Of a stretch of 64,000 nt of DNA, positions 11,285 to 23,689 are shown in pieces. Position 1 is the first letter of the stretch; each line of letters opens with the position of its first letter. The notes under the pieces are model-generated. The model did not search any database and was not told the DNA's origin. It saw nothing but the letters and a program-made list of their open reading frames with translations. The position numbers and the translations under genes are program-made. The stretch lies in NCBI GenBank assembly GCA_033085395.1, contig JANQBS010000144.1:39934-103933 (forward strand), in the 5' to 3' direction. Source of the DNA: Xanthoparmelia taractica. Lineage: Eukaryota > Ascomycota > Lecanoromycetes > Lecanorales > Parmeliaceae.

Positions 11285-13298
11285 TCATCTTGCCAAGCCG
11301 GGTATAAAGTCCCCGACTTCCTCAGCCTCGAACACATCTTTCAACTCCGTTCGCGGACCATAGTCGCTTTCCGTGGTTTCGTGGTAGCCACGTTTTTCAT
11401 CCTCGTGGTTGGTCGATATCTTCCGGCTCAGAAAGTTGCATCTCTTACTTGATTTTTCCGCTGTAGCCAAAACGGCCGTCTCCTCGTGACTGTCCTGACC
11501 GACCCACGACTGCTCGGGCAACCCCATTGGCGGCGGCGCTGGATCAGCGTGATGTTTCCTTCTTTCAGACCTTCGGAATAGCGGATAGATTGCCGGGATC
11601 GACGAGGTCATTAGGCCTATGCAGACCTCCATGTTCGCGAGAAATGGGACCAGAGGGTAGTTCCAGGAGACGTCGACTGATCGCATCCAGATGACCAGAG
11701 AGGCCATACGGACGAATGCGCACACAACCGAGATGGAGCTGATGACGACGAGTGTCCAGAGGCCCAACTTCCGTGAGAAAGGCACCTTAAGCTTCCAGAT
11801 CACGGGGATGGGAAGGACCCAGATTATCAAATCTTCTAGGGCGCTCCAGGCGTTGTTGAAGCCATCGTATGCGATTATGTTAAAACATTTCGGACTCTGC
11901 ATTGGATTTATACTCGTCCAAAATGTCTCAATTGGTCTGCATTGAAAGATTGCAGCCTATGTAGTTGTTAGCGCTCGCTAAATGTCGTCAGTTTTCGGGG
12001 AAAAGAGCGGCTTGCAATAAGTGCAGCGACTTCGTGAGCGCCGATGAGACCCATCAAGACGTAGATGGCAATCTTATGAGACCTTTCTGGTGTCATGCGT
12101 AGATAGAGGAAAAGGATGCTTATTTTCATGGCACTGTTGGCGAGGAGTCAATGGAAGATCAAGCGTCGCTCAGGAAGCAGTACCCAAAGGAGACTGTAAT
12201 GAGAATTACAAAAATGTAAACCAACTGCAAAAGGTCAATTAGTATCATCAAGGCAAGCGCGATGGTGGGGAGGGGGCGGGGGTGGTAAATTACGAACCTT
12301 CAACATCGCCTCAAGTTGAGCTGGAGTAGCATGGGTAGACAGGTGTTTGCCCATGCCGTACCTGTTACCGACGATGATATCCGCAGTCACACCACCGATG
12401 ACTACCTAAAGCATGGTCAGCAACTGGACTCTTGATTCCTGATAAAGTTGGATATGCGTACCAGGGTAAGCAGCGCGAACCACTCATCTGGACCAACTCC
12501 TCGGACAATCTGTCGTTTGCTTCTGGTGTACACACGTGCGAAGAACCTGACGTAATTGAGCAAAGGTTGTGTCCTGCTGCAATGGCACTGGATGAACACA
12601 CCTGAAAGCCACGATGAGAGCAGCTACCGCGAGAAGAACAATGGACACGGCCTCGAATGCAGGTCCCCGATCGGCATTCGAAGGGTTTGTGGGTAGCTTC
12701 CCCCATGAAGTTCCCTGGGTTCCGGCTCCAAAGTTCTCCACTACCGGAGACGAGATGGATGTTGAAGAAGGAGAGGCCGAGGAAGAGGCAACGGCGACTG
12801 GGAGAGCGGACGAGGTGCTGGAAGGTGCGTAGCTGGTCGTAGATGAAGAATCTGCAGACGGGGACGATGAGACGGAAGAGATCGAGGAAGCAGAGGCTGC
12901 GGATGCAGAGGACAGGACGCTGGGGCAGAAGGTGTTGCTCCATGTCTGTATGTCTGTCGGCGAACATTGTTAGAGTGACCGTGGCCAAGCATCTTGGATT
13001 GGCTGCTCACTTTGTAAATCGCCTATGGAGCATGTTGACCGTGATAGACATGTTGTCACAGAAGCCTTGATGGTCGCAGAATTCGCTGCTGTGCACTGGC
13101 AAAGGAAGTCTGTGTCGGCACAACCGGTTGCTGCAACAGCAGTAGAGAAACAGGCACGCTACAGGCCCATGTTAGGGCAGCTGTCGCGTCAATGCTTGGG
13201 GTGTGGAAGCGTACTGAACAGCTTGGAAGATCAGCGACCGACTGGGCGCCCGCGAGTGACGCTGCAAGCAGGGACTGCAGCAGAGGGGAGCATTTCAT
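11285..13298 (-). CDS. CFEM-domain PTH11-like seven-transmembrane receptor
   Basis: Eight exons, 13298-13215, 13158-13011, 12953-12602, 12546-12462, 12405-12298, 12224-12184, 12133-12016 and 11956-11285, give 535 residues with consistent phases throughout. A signal peptide (MKCSPLLQSLLAASLAGAQS) leads into a CFEM module with its spaced cysteines (LPSCSRAC, GCADTDFLCQC, TTCLSRSTC). A Ser/Ala-rich stalk follows, then a seven-helix rhodopsin-like domain containing MKISILFLYLRM and IFQCRPIETFW, which are typical of fungal PTH11-class receptors. The polar C-terminal tail is cytoplasmic by analogy. PTH11 itself is a plasma-membrane receptor for host-surface cues in the rice blast fungus; the ligand here is unknown. 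The intron 12015-11957 appears to use a GC donor (GCAAGC) rather than GT, because no GT donor keeps the conserved frame. Confidence 0.85.
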
Positions 13299-16057
13299 TG
13301 TTGCATAAGTTATGGCTTGATATGGCCTCGAGCAATGTTTGTATAAGAGGAGCGGTAGAAATGAAGATATGTGCGAAGTAGGTGAGGATCATGCAAGGGA
13401 GACGCACATGATTGGCGAGTGGTGAGTAGGATAGGAAGGAAATGCCAATGGATAAAGGGTTGGGTCAAGGTTTGCATATGACAAAAAGCGCGAATGGCCT
13501 TTTAGCCCACGAGGGTGCAAGCATCGCACAGTCCACCAGCATTTCTTTCCAGGTTGAGCTGGACCATGCATGATCCACCGCCCGACCAACCTTCTCGGCC
13601 CTTCAGCGCCCGCCTTCTGCCCGTCTTCAACACCTGCACTCTCTCCCCTGGATCTTCTTTGAATCGTCTTAATCCATGCAATGATAGGTCATGAATGCCC
13701 CGTGCAGGACTCGGCGCATTCTTTTTCTTCTTCGATCCACTGACTCGTCACTTTTCTTCCCTACTTGTTCGAGATGGGTGGGTGCCAAGAGATGTTGGTA
13801 GAAAGTAAGGTATGCCTGTCAAATGTGCTCTGGGGTTGGTTGGGGGGGGGCTGGGGGGCTTGCAGTGTTTTTCTTTCGGTTCATGGCTTCAGGGTTAAAA
13901 GTGCTCCATTTGTGATTGTTATTATAATGATTGAATATTCGGGTCTGGCTACAGTTGCTAGTCAGGGGAGACTTTCAGCTCTCGTGCAGTATCATTCGCT
14001 GACCGGCATCGTCTAGGCCGATGTACCGATAGAAGATAGGTCCGAAATGAGTATAGATCAATATGTTGCATGCATGACACACTCAATTGTCTGCATACAA
14101 GTAGTACTAGTTCAATTGACCATGACGCCATTTAGATTGATATGATTGGAGATGCATTCATCATCTGTGTGACAAGGTGTGCATATCAAATGCATGTGCA
14201 TGCATTGTGCATGAAAGAAGGAAAGAAAGAAAGAAAGAAAGAGAAAAAGGGCGAAGATGAGAAATGGTGGAAGGGAAAAAGGGAAAGATGACCCTTAAAA
14301 TCAAAAAAAGCATGGGGCAGATCTACACGCTAAAAAAGGCCACTGCCCTGCATCCCCCCCAACCTGCCCCATCATAGCCTAGAAGTAAGGTAGCCGCCTG
14401 GGCCTGATCCTTCCCTCCGCTCTAAGGTACCAAGTACTCGTACCCCAGGCACAATCACCACATACCAAGTACCAATCATCTAGATTCCTAATCAACGTGC
14501 GACATCCACCAATCTACAAAGTACATCAACATCAAGCCGCATCGGACATCATCGGTCATCGTCAGCTTGCTCCTGCAACTCCACGCCCTGAAGATTCCTA
14601 GGCTGCCTGGTAATTTGACGAGAGCGGCATACTGGAGCGCCAATCCACAAGATCCACCATATGACCCCCAACTCCCCAAACACCAATTCCAACACTGGCA
14701 CCGTCTGGCTGCAGACCGGCCCCTACCATACAAGAACTGGCGATACAAGGCGCCACAAGGGGGTCTATCAGCCGCACCTGCATATGGATACATGGAGAGC
14801 ACAGTGGAAAAAAGCACTCCACTAGGGTATTGGCATTTCCTCTTTCAACGTACGCAGTGGTTAAAGTGACAGCGATACCGGATAGAGAAGCTTGCTACAA
14901 GTTGCCCAAACCCGTGCATCTCTATGATCGTCAGTTTCATCCAACCGCAGTCGCCGTTGGCGGACCGTCATAGTGGGAAAATACCTACATCATCCTTGTT
15001 AATCGCGATATACCCAACAGCGGAGACCAGAGGTTCTGGCTCCATACCAGGTGCTCTCCTCCCATCGTTCCTTTCCATTTGCATTAGAGACAGTATTCGC
15101 TGCCTCAGTGTACAGCTTCTTCGTTTCTCATCCGACATCTCCCTCTCGTACCTTGTCTTTCAACCTTGGACAGAACAAACAGGACGTGAGATCTACCAGC
15201 CACGGTGTTGGTTGATTGCCCACGCTATGTTTCTCCCCCAGCTGTCCGTTGCAAAGTCTCCACTCATCCAACTGAACAAACTAGCCCCTCGTTTATGAGC
15301 ACTTATCACCTATCCTGGGTCTTGATCAGACGTTGTTGCTGATCACATTGGAGAATCGGTTCCCACATGATGCCACTCGTTCCCGCTGACTACCACGATA
15401 ACAACGAATATGCAAAAGCACTGTCACTGTTCATAAAAATTTACTATTGAGTACAGTGATCTCCGAAAGGTGAACATGTCCGTCCTGGAAATGTCCACAA
15501 GGAATGGCAAGAACAACAGCAGCCGAAACCCCAGCAGGAGCAGTCGGCAGGGGAAGCTTTCAGGGACAACATAAAAACTTTAGTACGCGAGTAGACGAGG
15601 GGAGACCACCAGTCCCAACCCAAAGGTCACATAAGCCAGCACCGCTACATGTATATACCAAATTGAGCGTTTCGCCACATAGCTCTGGAGACGACGTGGA
15701 ACGCGCGGTATGAGACAAACATACCAACAAGTGTAAGAGACGAGCGCTCTCAAAAGAAGAGGACAAGGTGAATGAGGAAGCAAAATTAGTGGGATGGACA
15801 GCTGACAATACGCTAAAGCCAGCGAACAGTCGGGAGCATGACGAGCAAGTGCACGTGTGGAAGATGAAGTATTGGCAGTATTTTGTCAAATTCGACAGAC
15901 AAAGGCTTTACAAAAGGCGTAGAAGGGTGTATTGTCGATCAATCTTCTCTGTGAGTGGGATCTCGATGTGGTCAAGCTTCCCTTAATTTGAGCTTTATAT
16001 TGATACTTTTCGTCTTCCAGCGCGTTAGTAGTCACCACTTGATCTGCGCTCCCCTGG
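13299..16057. other. Gene-poor intergenic region
   Basis: About 2.8 kb with only short, overlapping, low-complexity reading frames. It includes a (GAAA)n microsatellite at 14217-14243, a G-run near 13841 and several TACCAAGTAC-like words around 14425-14480. No protein family or tRNA was recognised. Confidence 0.5.
14217..14243. repeat. (GAAA)n microsatellite
   Basis: About six direct copies of GAAA on the plus strand. Confidence 0.9.
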
Positions 16058-16718
16058 CTACCCTTGCTCCAAACTTTGGACCGAGCTCGCAGCATAATTC
16101 CAATTAAGATCTCCAGTCCCTGTCTTCTGTCCATCTTCCAAATAGTCGAACTCAATCCCAGGCAACCTGTATACTTGCTGAAAATTCAAGAGCATTTTCG
16201 CCAGATAGACAAGATCACTGTACTCCATACTTTTGAGTGGTGGCTTGTGCGACAGTACCTGCAACGTCAACCTGTTCTCAGAGCACCTGAACTCGTTATC
16301 GTGAAGCTGCGGATGCTGCTCGACTTCATTCCAGATGGCGTTGAAAGCCGTGCTGAGCGTTTCGACCATGCAGGGGAGGATATTGTAACTTGAGATGAAA
16401 GGACCGCTTTTTAATTTGGTGATTCGCAAGGTGAGACCGCCCATCTTTTCATCGTATGGCACTTTGGCAAGAATTTTGAGATGTGGATCAGCGGGACCCG
16501 CAGCTCTTATTGAGGTGTCAGTTTTGACGACCTCTCTAAGCTCGGAAAAGAGGAGAGGCAAAAACGCACAAGGAACCGTTGAGGCTGTTCAAACTGCTGA
16601 GCGAGAGAGTGTTCTCAAGAGCCGGTGGACTTGCGCGTCGGCCTGATCTAGCGGAGCAAGGGAGTGTGATGCGTTGAAGAAGCAGGATGAATGTGGAAAA
16701 GGATATGAAGGTCTTCAT
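16058..16718 (-). CDS. Probable small secreted protein, unknown function
   Basis: Proposed exons 16718-16631 and 16584-16058 (46-nt intron, AAGTCC donor, GAACAG acceptor) give 204 residues. Residues 1-22 look like a signal peptide (MKTFISFSTFILLLQRITLP). The second exon is a compact protein-like sequence with two internal cysteines and no low complexity. It contains the motifs ILAKVPYDEKMGGLTLRI and LPGIEFDYLED. The start and first exon are uncertain: another frame upstream (ATG at 16989) is also open and could supply a different N-terminus, and the C-terminus might be altered by an unrecognised intron. I know no family for it. Confidence 0.45.
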
Positions 16719-17589
16719 CTTGAGCGTGAGCAACGACCAATTCCTGGATTCTGGATGAAAAAGCCAATGTTTGATCGACTGCAGCAGAGACCTCATTCTT
16801 CAATTGCCTTCCTGAACTACCTTTTCGGTTAAAGTCGAGGCCATCCTTTCGCGATTCGTCGCTCACGCCGCGCTTCTCCTCATCATGGGCATCAAAGATT
16901 GCCTTTTGCCGATGCGACATCCGAGGCGCAAACATCGCATGATGGGGGAGATCGTTTACTCGACGATCCCGTTTTCCGATTGCTGTCATCGATAGGAGCT
17001 GGAAATGCCACCCCGCACGGTATGATCTAAGCCCCCTCAGACACCCTCAGACAGAGGAACCGCGGAGACTTGGCCATGCGAATGAGTGTCTTTGGAGTCA
17101 CAATCAACTCACAAATTGCACGTTTTCTATATTTAACTACATGACTGCTGCCAAAGGAATTAACAAGACTCTCTGATAATAATAGATCTCTGCAGCGTCC
17201 TCCGCTTCACCTCGTTCGGTCCGACTTGTGCAATGGTGAAACAAGGCGTCGTCCCGCATCGTCTGAACGGCTCAGACGGCTTTGACAGAGAGATAGTGCT
17301 ATCGTCTATGGGGATTTGGACCAGTAATCGGCAACGACTTCATTAATACTGTGGATGAGCTCGGCGCTTGACAAATGCGGAACGCCTGCAGATGGAGACA
17401 GTGCTCCTGGAGCTTGAAACTTTTTCGCTTGGCCAATTCACTCCTGGTGGCTGTATGGGTGGGGGGGGCAATCGATTTCTCCTTTCCCTCCCTACAACCC
17501 TCCGAGCTTTGGAGTATGCTTGTGACTGGATATGGTGCATTCGTCCTTCAAAACAAGAAACACCAATTGGATATACAACCGCATAGGCG

Positions 17590-17711
17590 CTCCTCCCTTC
17601 CTCACTCCCTCCCTCCCTTCAACAAACCTGTCTTCCTTCCCATCCTTCCTTCCTGCCTTCCTCCCTCCCTCCCTCCCTCCTTCCCATCCTTCCCCAAACA
17701 AACAAACAAAC
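17590..17711. repeat. CCTT/CTCC-rich low-complexity tract followed by (AAAC)n
   Basis: The sequence is an imperfect CCTT/CTCC polypyrimidine tract ending in four AAAC copies at about 17696-17711. Confidence 0.8.
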
Positions 17712-18000
17712 CGTCATCCCGGAAATAGCAAAGATTGATACCCAGCCTGACTCATTCAGTACGGACCCGTCCCACGTCCCACTTCCCATATCCCCACTTC
17801 CCACGTGTACGGAGTCGGATATTTATACATGTATAACTGTGTATAACTGTCTGTGTATATATATATCCCGTAGGGCTTTCAAAGTAGATGTTGTTGCTCT
17901 GCTCTCGAGATTGGCTTTCTCCTCTGTCGCCGGCGCCGTTGTTGGTGTTGGTGGTTTCAAGTACAGGGGATGAAATTGTTTGGATTAGTGTGAGTGAATG

Positions 18001-18034
18001 AGAGGAGAGGAGAGGAGAGGAGAGGAGAGGAGAG
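18001..18034. repeat. (AGAGG)n microsatellite
   Basis: Six to seven direct AGAGG pentamers. Confidence 0.9.
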
Positions 18035-18403
18035 TGAGATGGTGGCGCTTATCTTGTCTTGTCTTGTTTGCTTGGGTTCTGGCTGTGGACGATTGAGATG
18101 GAAAGTGAATGGTGAATGGTGAATGATGGAAGATGCAGATGCAGATGCAAATGCAGACGCAGTAAAGACCTGGGTCAATTATATCCCTGCAAAACGGCAA
18201 AGAGAAGCAAGTATCTACATCTACATAGTCTAAGCAAGGTAGGATCGAGGAATGTCGCCGGGATGACATTCAGCATCACACACCGACGCCTGTAAGAACT
18301 CCAAGCCGAAGGGGGGATTTCCATCACTCCCCATATGCTTCCTTCCCCCCCATATGACCCCGCGCGACTATGCTCTTCGTTCCTCGCCATGCCATTTTAT
18401 ACT

Positions 18404-20277
18404 TTACAAAGGCCCCGTTCCCGACTTTCCGATCCCCTCGACCCTGAAGCCGAGCCTTCCTAGCTTGGCCGCGTCGACCACGTTCCTCCCGTCAAAGACA
18501 TACATGGGCTTCCTCATCACCCGGGCGATGTGACTCCAATCCAGGCGTCCGTTCGATTGGATTTCCGCGATAGTGGCGACGTGTTCGCGGATACTGACGA
18601 GTGGGGCGGTGCCTTTGACGGCTGTTTCGTCCTCGTCGGCGACTGAGGTTCGAGAACTCAGGTCCGCGAGGGATGACTTGGAGCTGATGCCGTTGCTGGA
18701 AGAGATGGGCTCCGAGTCCTGGGAGGAGCTCGAGGCTCGCTTGGGGATGCCGTGGCTGAGGGTGATGGGGTTGCTTTGGGTGAGGGTGGAAGGTTTGATG
18801 GCCTTGTTGCTGAACTCATCCCATTCCGTGGCAATGACGACGGCGTCCGCGTCTTCACAGGCTTCGTAGGCGGTCCTGCAGATTGTGGTCCGTTTCTTAA
18901 CCTTGTCGAATTGGTCAGTGCCATATGATAAACTTTCCCAAATGGCGCTCTCTTCGACTTTGGGATCGTAGATTGTGACCTCGGCATTCTCCACGATGAG
19001 ATGATTGACGATGCTGATGGCGGCACTTTCTCTCGTGTCGCCCGTGTCCTTTTTGTACGCGTATCCAAGGATGGCGACTTTCTTGTTCGTGAGCGTCTGG
19101 AACAGGCAAGCGACGATACGCTTGATGAAGCGGTCCTTTTGGTACTCGTTGATTTCAACCACCGAGTTCCAGTAAGACGCGACTTCGGGAAGATGCATGG
19201 TCTCGGCAATGTACACGAGGTTCAGAACGTCCTTCTTGAAGCAGGACCCTCCGAAGCCGATGGATGACTTGAGCATTTTCGAGCCGATACGTCGATCTAA
19301 ACCGACGGCAAAAGCGACTTCGTCAATGTCTGCACCCGTTGCTTCACAGACAGCACTGAGGGCGTTGATGCTGCTAATACGCTGGGCCAGGAGCGCGTTG
19401 GCGGCGAGTTTGGCCATTTCCGCCGACCAGAGATTCATGGTGATGACTCGCTCTCGAGGCACCCATCTAGCGTAGACGTCCGCCAATGCAGCACACGCTT
19501 GGAGTCCCTGCTCAGTCCGGAGGGATCCGATCAAAATCCTGTCCGGCACCAGCAAATCGTTGATGGCCGTACCTTCGGCCAAAAACTCTGGATTGGACAA
19601 GATATCAAATCGAACTCCAGGCTTGCCCATGGCGGAGAATGTGCCCCTGATGCGATCCGCGGTTTTGCAAGGCACCGTACTCTTCTCCACCACGATCTTG
19701 TCATTCTCGGCTACCTCTGCAATCATACGTGCGGCTTTTTCAACGAAGACCAGATCCGCCGCCCGGCCAGCGCCGGTGCCAGTGAATTTGGTAGGTGTAG
19801 GAACGCAGAGGAAGATGAGGTCTGCTGCAGCGATCGACTCTCTGACTTTGTCGGAGAAGATGAGATTTGGGGTCCGGTCAATGCCATCACGGGCGGGCTT
19901 GAGGACCTCCATGAGACCGGGCTCGTAGATGGGGAGGTGGTCGGTGTTCCAGGCTGCAATTCGCTGAGAGTTCAAGTCGGCCACTGTGACTTGGATGTCG
20001 GGGCATTTGTTGGCTATGACGGCGCATGTTGGTCCTCCCTACGGAGAAACAAGTCAGCTTCTGGGACATTGCAATGGGTCAGTGGGTTCAGATCACTGAC
20101 CACGTAGCCCGCTCCCAAGGAGCATATCTTCCTGATTTTTCTGCGCACGACAGGCGTGTGTGAGTCGAATGAGATGGCGTCAGGATTGGAGGACGGTGTC
20201 TCTGGGTGAGTGTTGGCGGGTTGGGTGACTTGTGGTGGAGGCATATCTACAGATTGATCTTGCATGATCAGTGGCAT
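18404..20277 (-). CDS. ugd1: UDP-glucose 6-dehydrogenase
   Basis: Exons 20277-20101 and 20038-18404 give about 603 residues; an in-frame ATG at 20412 would add 45. The enzyme oxidises UDP-glucose to UDP-glucuronate with two NAD+ in the cytosol, supplying UDP-glucuronate and UDP-xylose. The intron splits the N-terminal Rossmann motif SLGAGYV|GGPTCAV. Later come LCVPTPTKFTGTG, VVEKSTVPCKTA, NPEFLAEGTA and the catalytic GFGGSCFKKDVLN, whose cysteine is near residue 325. The C-terminal UDP-binding domain contains LGYAYKKDTGDTRES and ends with MYVFDGRNVVD. A Ser-rich insertion of about 80 residues sits inside that domain, between TEWDEFS and DWSHIARVM, and makes the protein longer than the usual 460-480 residues. 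The transporter at 21434-22708 is on the same strand about 1.2 kb upstream. Confidence 0.92.
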
Positions 20278-21433
20278 AGAGGGGATTGGTGGATAGTCCG
20301 GCGGTGGGAAGAAGTAAGTCAGACAAGGTAGTAAGGTAGTAAGGGCAGTAAGGCTAGATGGTCGTGGGCGTAGGAGATGCGAAGGAGAGGCTTCCGATAT
20401 TGATGGGTTCAATTATCATGCACGATGGAATAGGCAAAGTAATCCCATCTTCTTGCATGCACCTGCAGACCACCACATTCATGATCTTGCCATTAAATCC
20501 GACAGATATTCTTTAATCCTTGTAAAATCTCCTAGATCTTCCCTGATCTTACTTGTAGAAGTTAGTACTTTGTAGTCGTGTAATTTATTCAGCGAGCAGA
20601 ATTGAGAAAATAATAAAAAATAAAAAATTCATAGATGAGAATTTTTGAAGATGAAACCCTGAATCCGGGTTCCTGGGACTAGCATTTTAAAAGCAGCATA
20701 AAACTAAAGTAAGCCGCTTTATTATTATGATTATTCTTCTTCTTCTGCCTTCCCGTGCTTCCGTAGTTTGCCTCACAACTTTTAGCCTGTCTTCATTATA
20801 AGGTAAGTATATAACTCAGGGTGGGGTCTACGGCTATTCGGCTAAGGTATTGATGCCTCTAAAAGTACGCCCCCACGTTTGAGGGGCTCTTGGCTTACGT
20901 ACTTCGCCTTTTGAAGATTTGAAACTCCGGAGCGAAGCTTCTTCCCAAAGCAACTGCTTGCCAACCAGAGTCGTATGCTATGACGTTGGAGGTCAAGGTT
21001 TCATCCTCAACACTGGCAACTGGCATCCATACAACAGACTGTTCGCGTGACAAGCTACCAAGGTCATCGTCGGACATAACAAACCCGTTAAACTAAAGTA
21101 CCTTGAGGTATCTTATTCACTTCAAGCCGAGCAAGTGCGCCTCCAGACTTGCACTAAAAGTAGCGACCCGCAACAATTCTCTCAGCCGCGTGAGACTTTA
21201 CTTTAGCTGCAGCAAAACACAAATGATGTGCCAAATATTATTCGCTACACAACGCTGCCTACTCTCATTTTCCCCTCAGCTCCGCATGTCTGCATACAAG
21301 TACAACTGGTGGCTTGACGAATCAACACTGCACCAGTTGTCAGATCATGCTCGGAGTGAGTAATGCTGACGCGAGTGTGCCTGGGCTTTCGCCCAAGCTC
21401 GCTCGGCTGATACGGGCAACGGCCTATCATGTC
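20278..21433. other. Intergenic region with an AT-rich core
   Basis: About 1.15 kb upstream of the UDP-glucose dehydrogenase. An A/T-rich stretch lies at 20510-20730 (GAAAATAATAAAAAATAAAA). No gene was recognised. Confidence 0.5.
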
Positions 21434-22708
21434 TCAATCAATTACCCTCGGACTTGCATCAATATCGCGGCGCAGATCCTTGGCCATGCTACTTTCCACC
21501 TTTTTGCCCTTGGAGTCCAACTCCACCTTGCTGTATATGGCTGCGCCCCCTAGAGTCACCAGCATACCGGCACCATTCCATACCCCCACCGTCACATCAA
21601 ACAGTAGGATCCCGAACAATACCGTGAGGCACTGTTTCAGATTGGCGCACACTGTCATGGTCAATGCGCCTGCCAGCTTGTTCGTCTGAAAGGACGAGAT
21701 GTTGAGAAGGAAGGCCAGAAGGCCATTGCCGAGTAGTGCCGAACTGTAAGAAGGAGTGAGGTTGCCTTGCGCGACCCAGGCTGAGAAAGCACTTGCTTCA
21801 CCGGTCGCAATAGCGTAGAGTAAAGATTGTAGTGCCGCCAGAGGTGACATCCGTAAGAGGATCTCGAGCGCAGGGAGCGCAAGGCTGCCCGTCATGATCC
21901 GATTTGACATGACCGTCTTGAACGCAGAGAGGACGACACCAAGGAGCGTGAGCGTGAAGCCGATTGCAGTAAAATAGTAGTCACCGTATGTGGCCAAGCC
22001 GACGCCGAGTATGACTGGTATGAGGGATATATAGGTCGCTTGAGAGTATGTTCGTCCGTAGATAAAGCGATAGATGAGGATGGTGAAGATGGGGCAGGTA
22101 GATCGCATGATCTGGTGGAAAGGTACCGAGACCATCGCCCTATATCCTCAAGTTAGTGTTGGTTTGAGGCGATACTGCTGAAAGCACTGACAGTGATACA
22201 TTCGAAATTGCTATGTTGACGGTAAAGAGGAATGAGAAGCTGATCAAGACCAAGTTCTCGCGAGTCGTGAGCTTTGACATCTTGAAGTGACCCCTCAACA
22301 TGAGTATGTAGCAACCCAGCGTCGCTGAGGTCGTGTGCAAGGTAGTGAGCAGCCATGGGAAAGGAAACTGCATCACCCGCACGTCAGTAAAAGTACGAAA
22401 AGTTGCTGGAGCTGCATGGACAGCCTTGAAAGCGGTGGCCAACGTACCTTTCCAAGTACTGCCTTGTTGTAAAGGGTAAGGGTGAGGTTCAACCCAAAAT
22501 ACAAGGCCAGATAGAAATACTTGGTGCTTGTAGGTATTTGATACTCAGGAGCAATTGACGCTGTACTCTGTGTTCGGGCATGTCGATTCTGAGCCTCGAC
22601 ATCACTCTTGATGATTAAAGTTTCCTTCTCCATCCTTGAATCTTGGCTGTTGGTCCTCTCATCTTCACTTCCGTATGACGAGTCATGATAGGGACTCTTT
22701 TCCGCCAT
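21434..22708 (-). CDS. Triose-phosphate/nucleotide-sugar transporter-type DMT protein (SLC35-like)
   Basis: Exons 22708-22448, 22367-22192 and 22139-21434 give 380 residues with consistent phases. After a polar, probably phosphorylated N-terminus of about 60 residues there are about ten hydrophobic segments arranged as in the TPT/EamA families. Motifs include YFGLNLTLTLYNKAVLGK near the start, NVSLAMVSVPFHQIMRSTCP, FIYGRTYS and ALTMTVCANLKQCLTVLFG. The family exchanges nucleotide sugars or phosphorylated sugars across Golgi, ER or other endomembranes. The substrate cannot be told from sequence. The adjacent UDP-glucose dehydrogenase makes a UDP-sugar link tempting but unproven. Confidence 0.88.
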
Positions 22709-23689
22709 TGTTGCGACTGTATATGATGCAAGTAGAGGATAGCTTGGTGTCTGTAGAATGCGAGGAAGCTCTGCTGGTCATCATTATATTACTGTATTGC
22801 TTTGCCAGTCTGCCAAGCGTGAGATTGGAGTCAGACGCCAAGGCTTGGGCTCGAAAGCTCTCTCCTCTCGAGCTGAGCTTGGTCGCTGTTGATTTCGTTC
22901 GGGATGGAAGGCCTAACCCTGTATCGGATGGGCCAAGACTGCAAGGCAAGGTATTCTTGTGGAAGGGGCTGATGGCGAGTGCTGCAAAGTGAACAAATAT
23001 TTTCTGCAAGCCACTCCACCCCTTTGTGACCAGAGGACTATTGGAGGGTGGTGGGTTGGGAGAATTTTTGAGTCGATAGGAGAATTTGCAGATAAATGAT
23101 TACTTCTAGTAGCGACAGCAATTTAAATCGTTACCTTGGTATTTGCTAAAGTACCTTAGTCGGCAAACTTTGATCGGCACATCGGCATTAATACCTAGTA
23201 GAAGAAGTATTTTATTTTCGGCTCTAAAGACACGCGGAAGGCTTGGCGGAAGGCTTGGAAGCCTGCGTGGCTAGTGTTCCGGAACTTCCGAATTCTGGAA
23301 ATCAAGAGCAAACCCCCTTCTATTTTAGCGTATCTACAGAATATTTCCTTGGCAATTTCCTTGGCGACAAAAAGTCTCAAGGAACAATGCTCGGCCTCAA
23401 ACACCGATCATCATTATTATTGTACAACTTCTCTGCTGGCTCAGAACCACTATCATCATTATAATGTGCATCCAGGAGCAATTCGGCGTTCAGCACCGGT
23501 CATACTACTCTCCTTCGCTCTGCAACGCCTGGTAATATGTCTGACATTGATCCCTTGATCAGGACCTTCGTGGAGAATTAGGACGTTTGGCAGGAGCGAA
23601 GCCTCCTGCCCATGTCTTGTCACTGTCATCGTCGCTCTGAATAGCCTAGAACGACAACTAGAGAACTATCTTTACATTCTAATCTCAGG
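22709..23689. promoter_or_regulatory. Divergent intergenic region
   Basis: About 980 bp between the divergently transcribed transporter and the membrane glycosyltransferase-like gene. No coding sequence was recognised. Confidence 0.45.

Larger units (their letters stand above)
16719..18403. other. Intergenic region rich in simple repeats
   Basis: About 1.7 kb without a convincing gene. It contains a CCTT/CTCC-rich tract and AAAC repeats (17590-17711), a TATA-rich patch near 17820-17870, an AGAGG pentanucleotide array and GATGCA-type repeats near 18131-18155. Confidence 0.5.

Noticed and set aside
16648..16989. 114-codon minus-strand frame starting at 16989
   Set aside because: It could be an alternative first exon, but it ends without a clear donor and the internal ATG with a signal peptide is a simpler start; left open.
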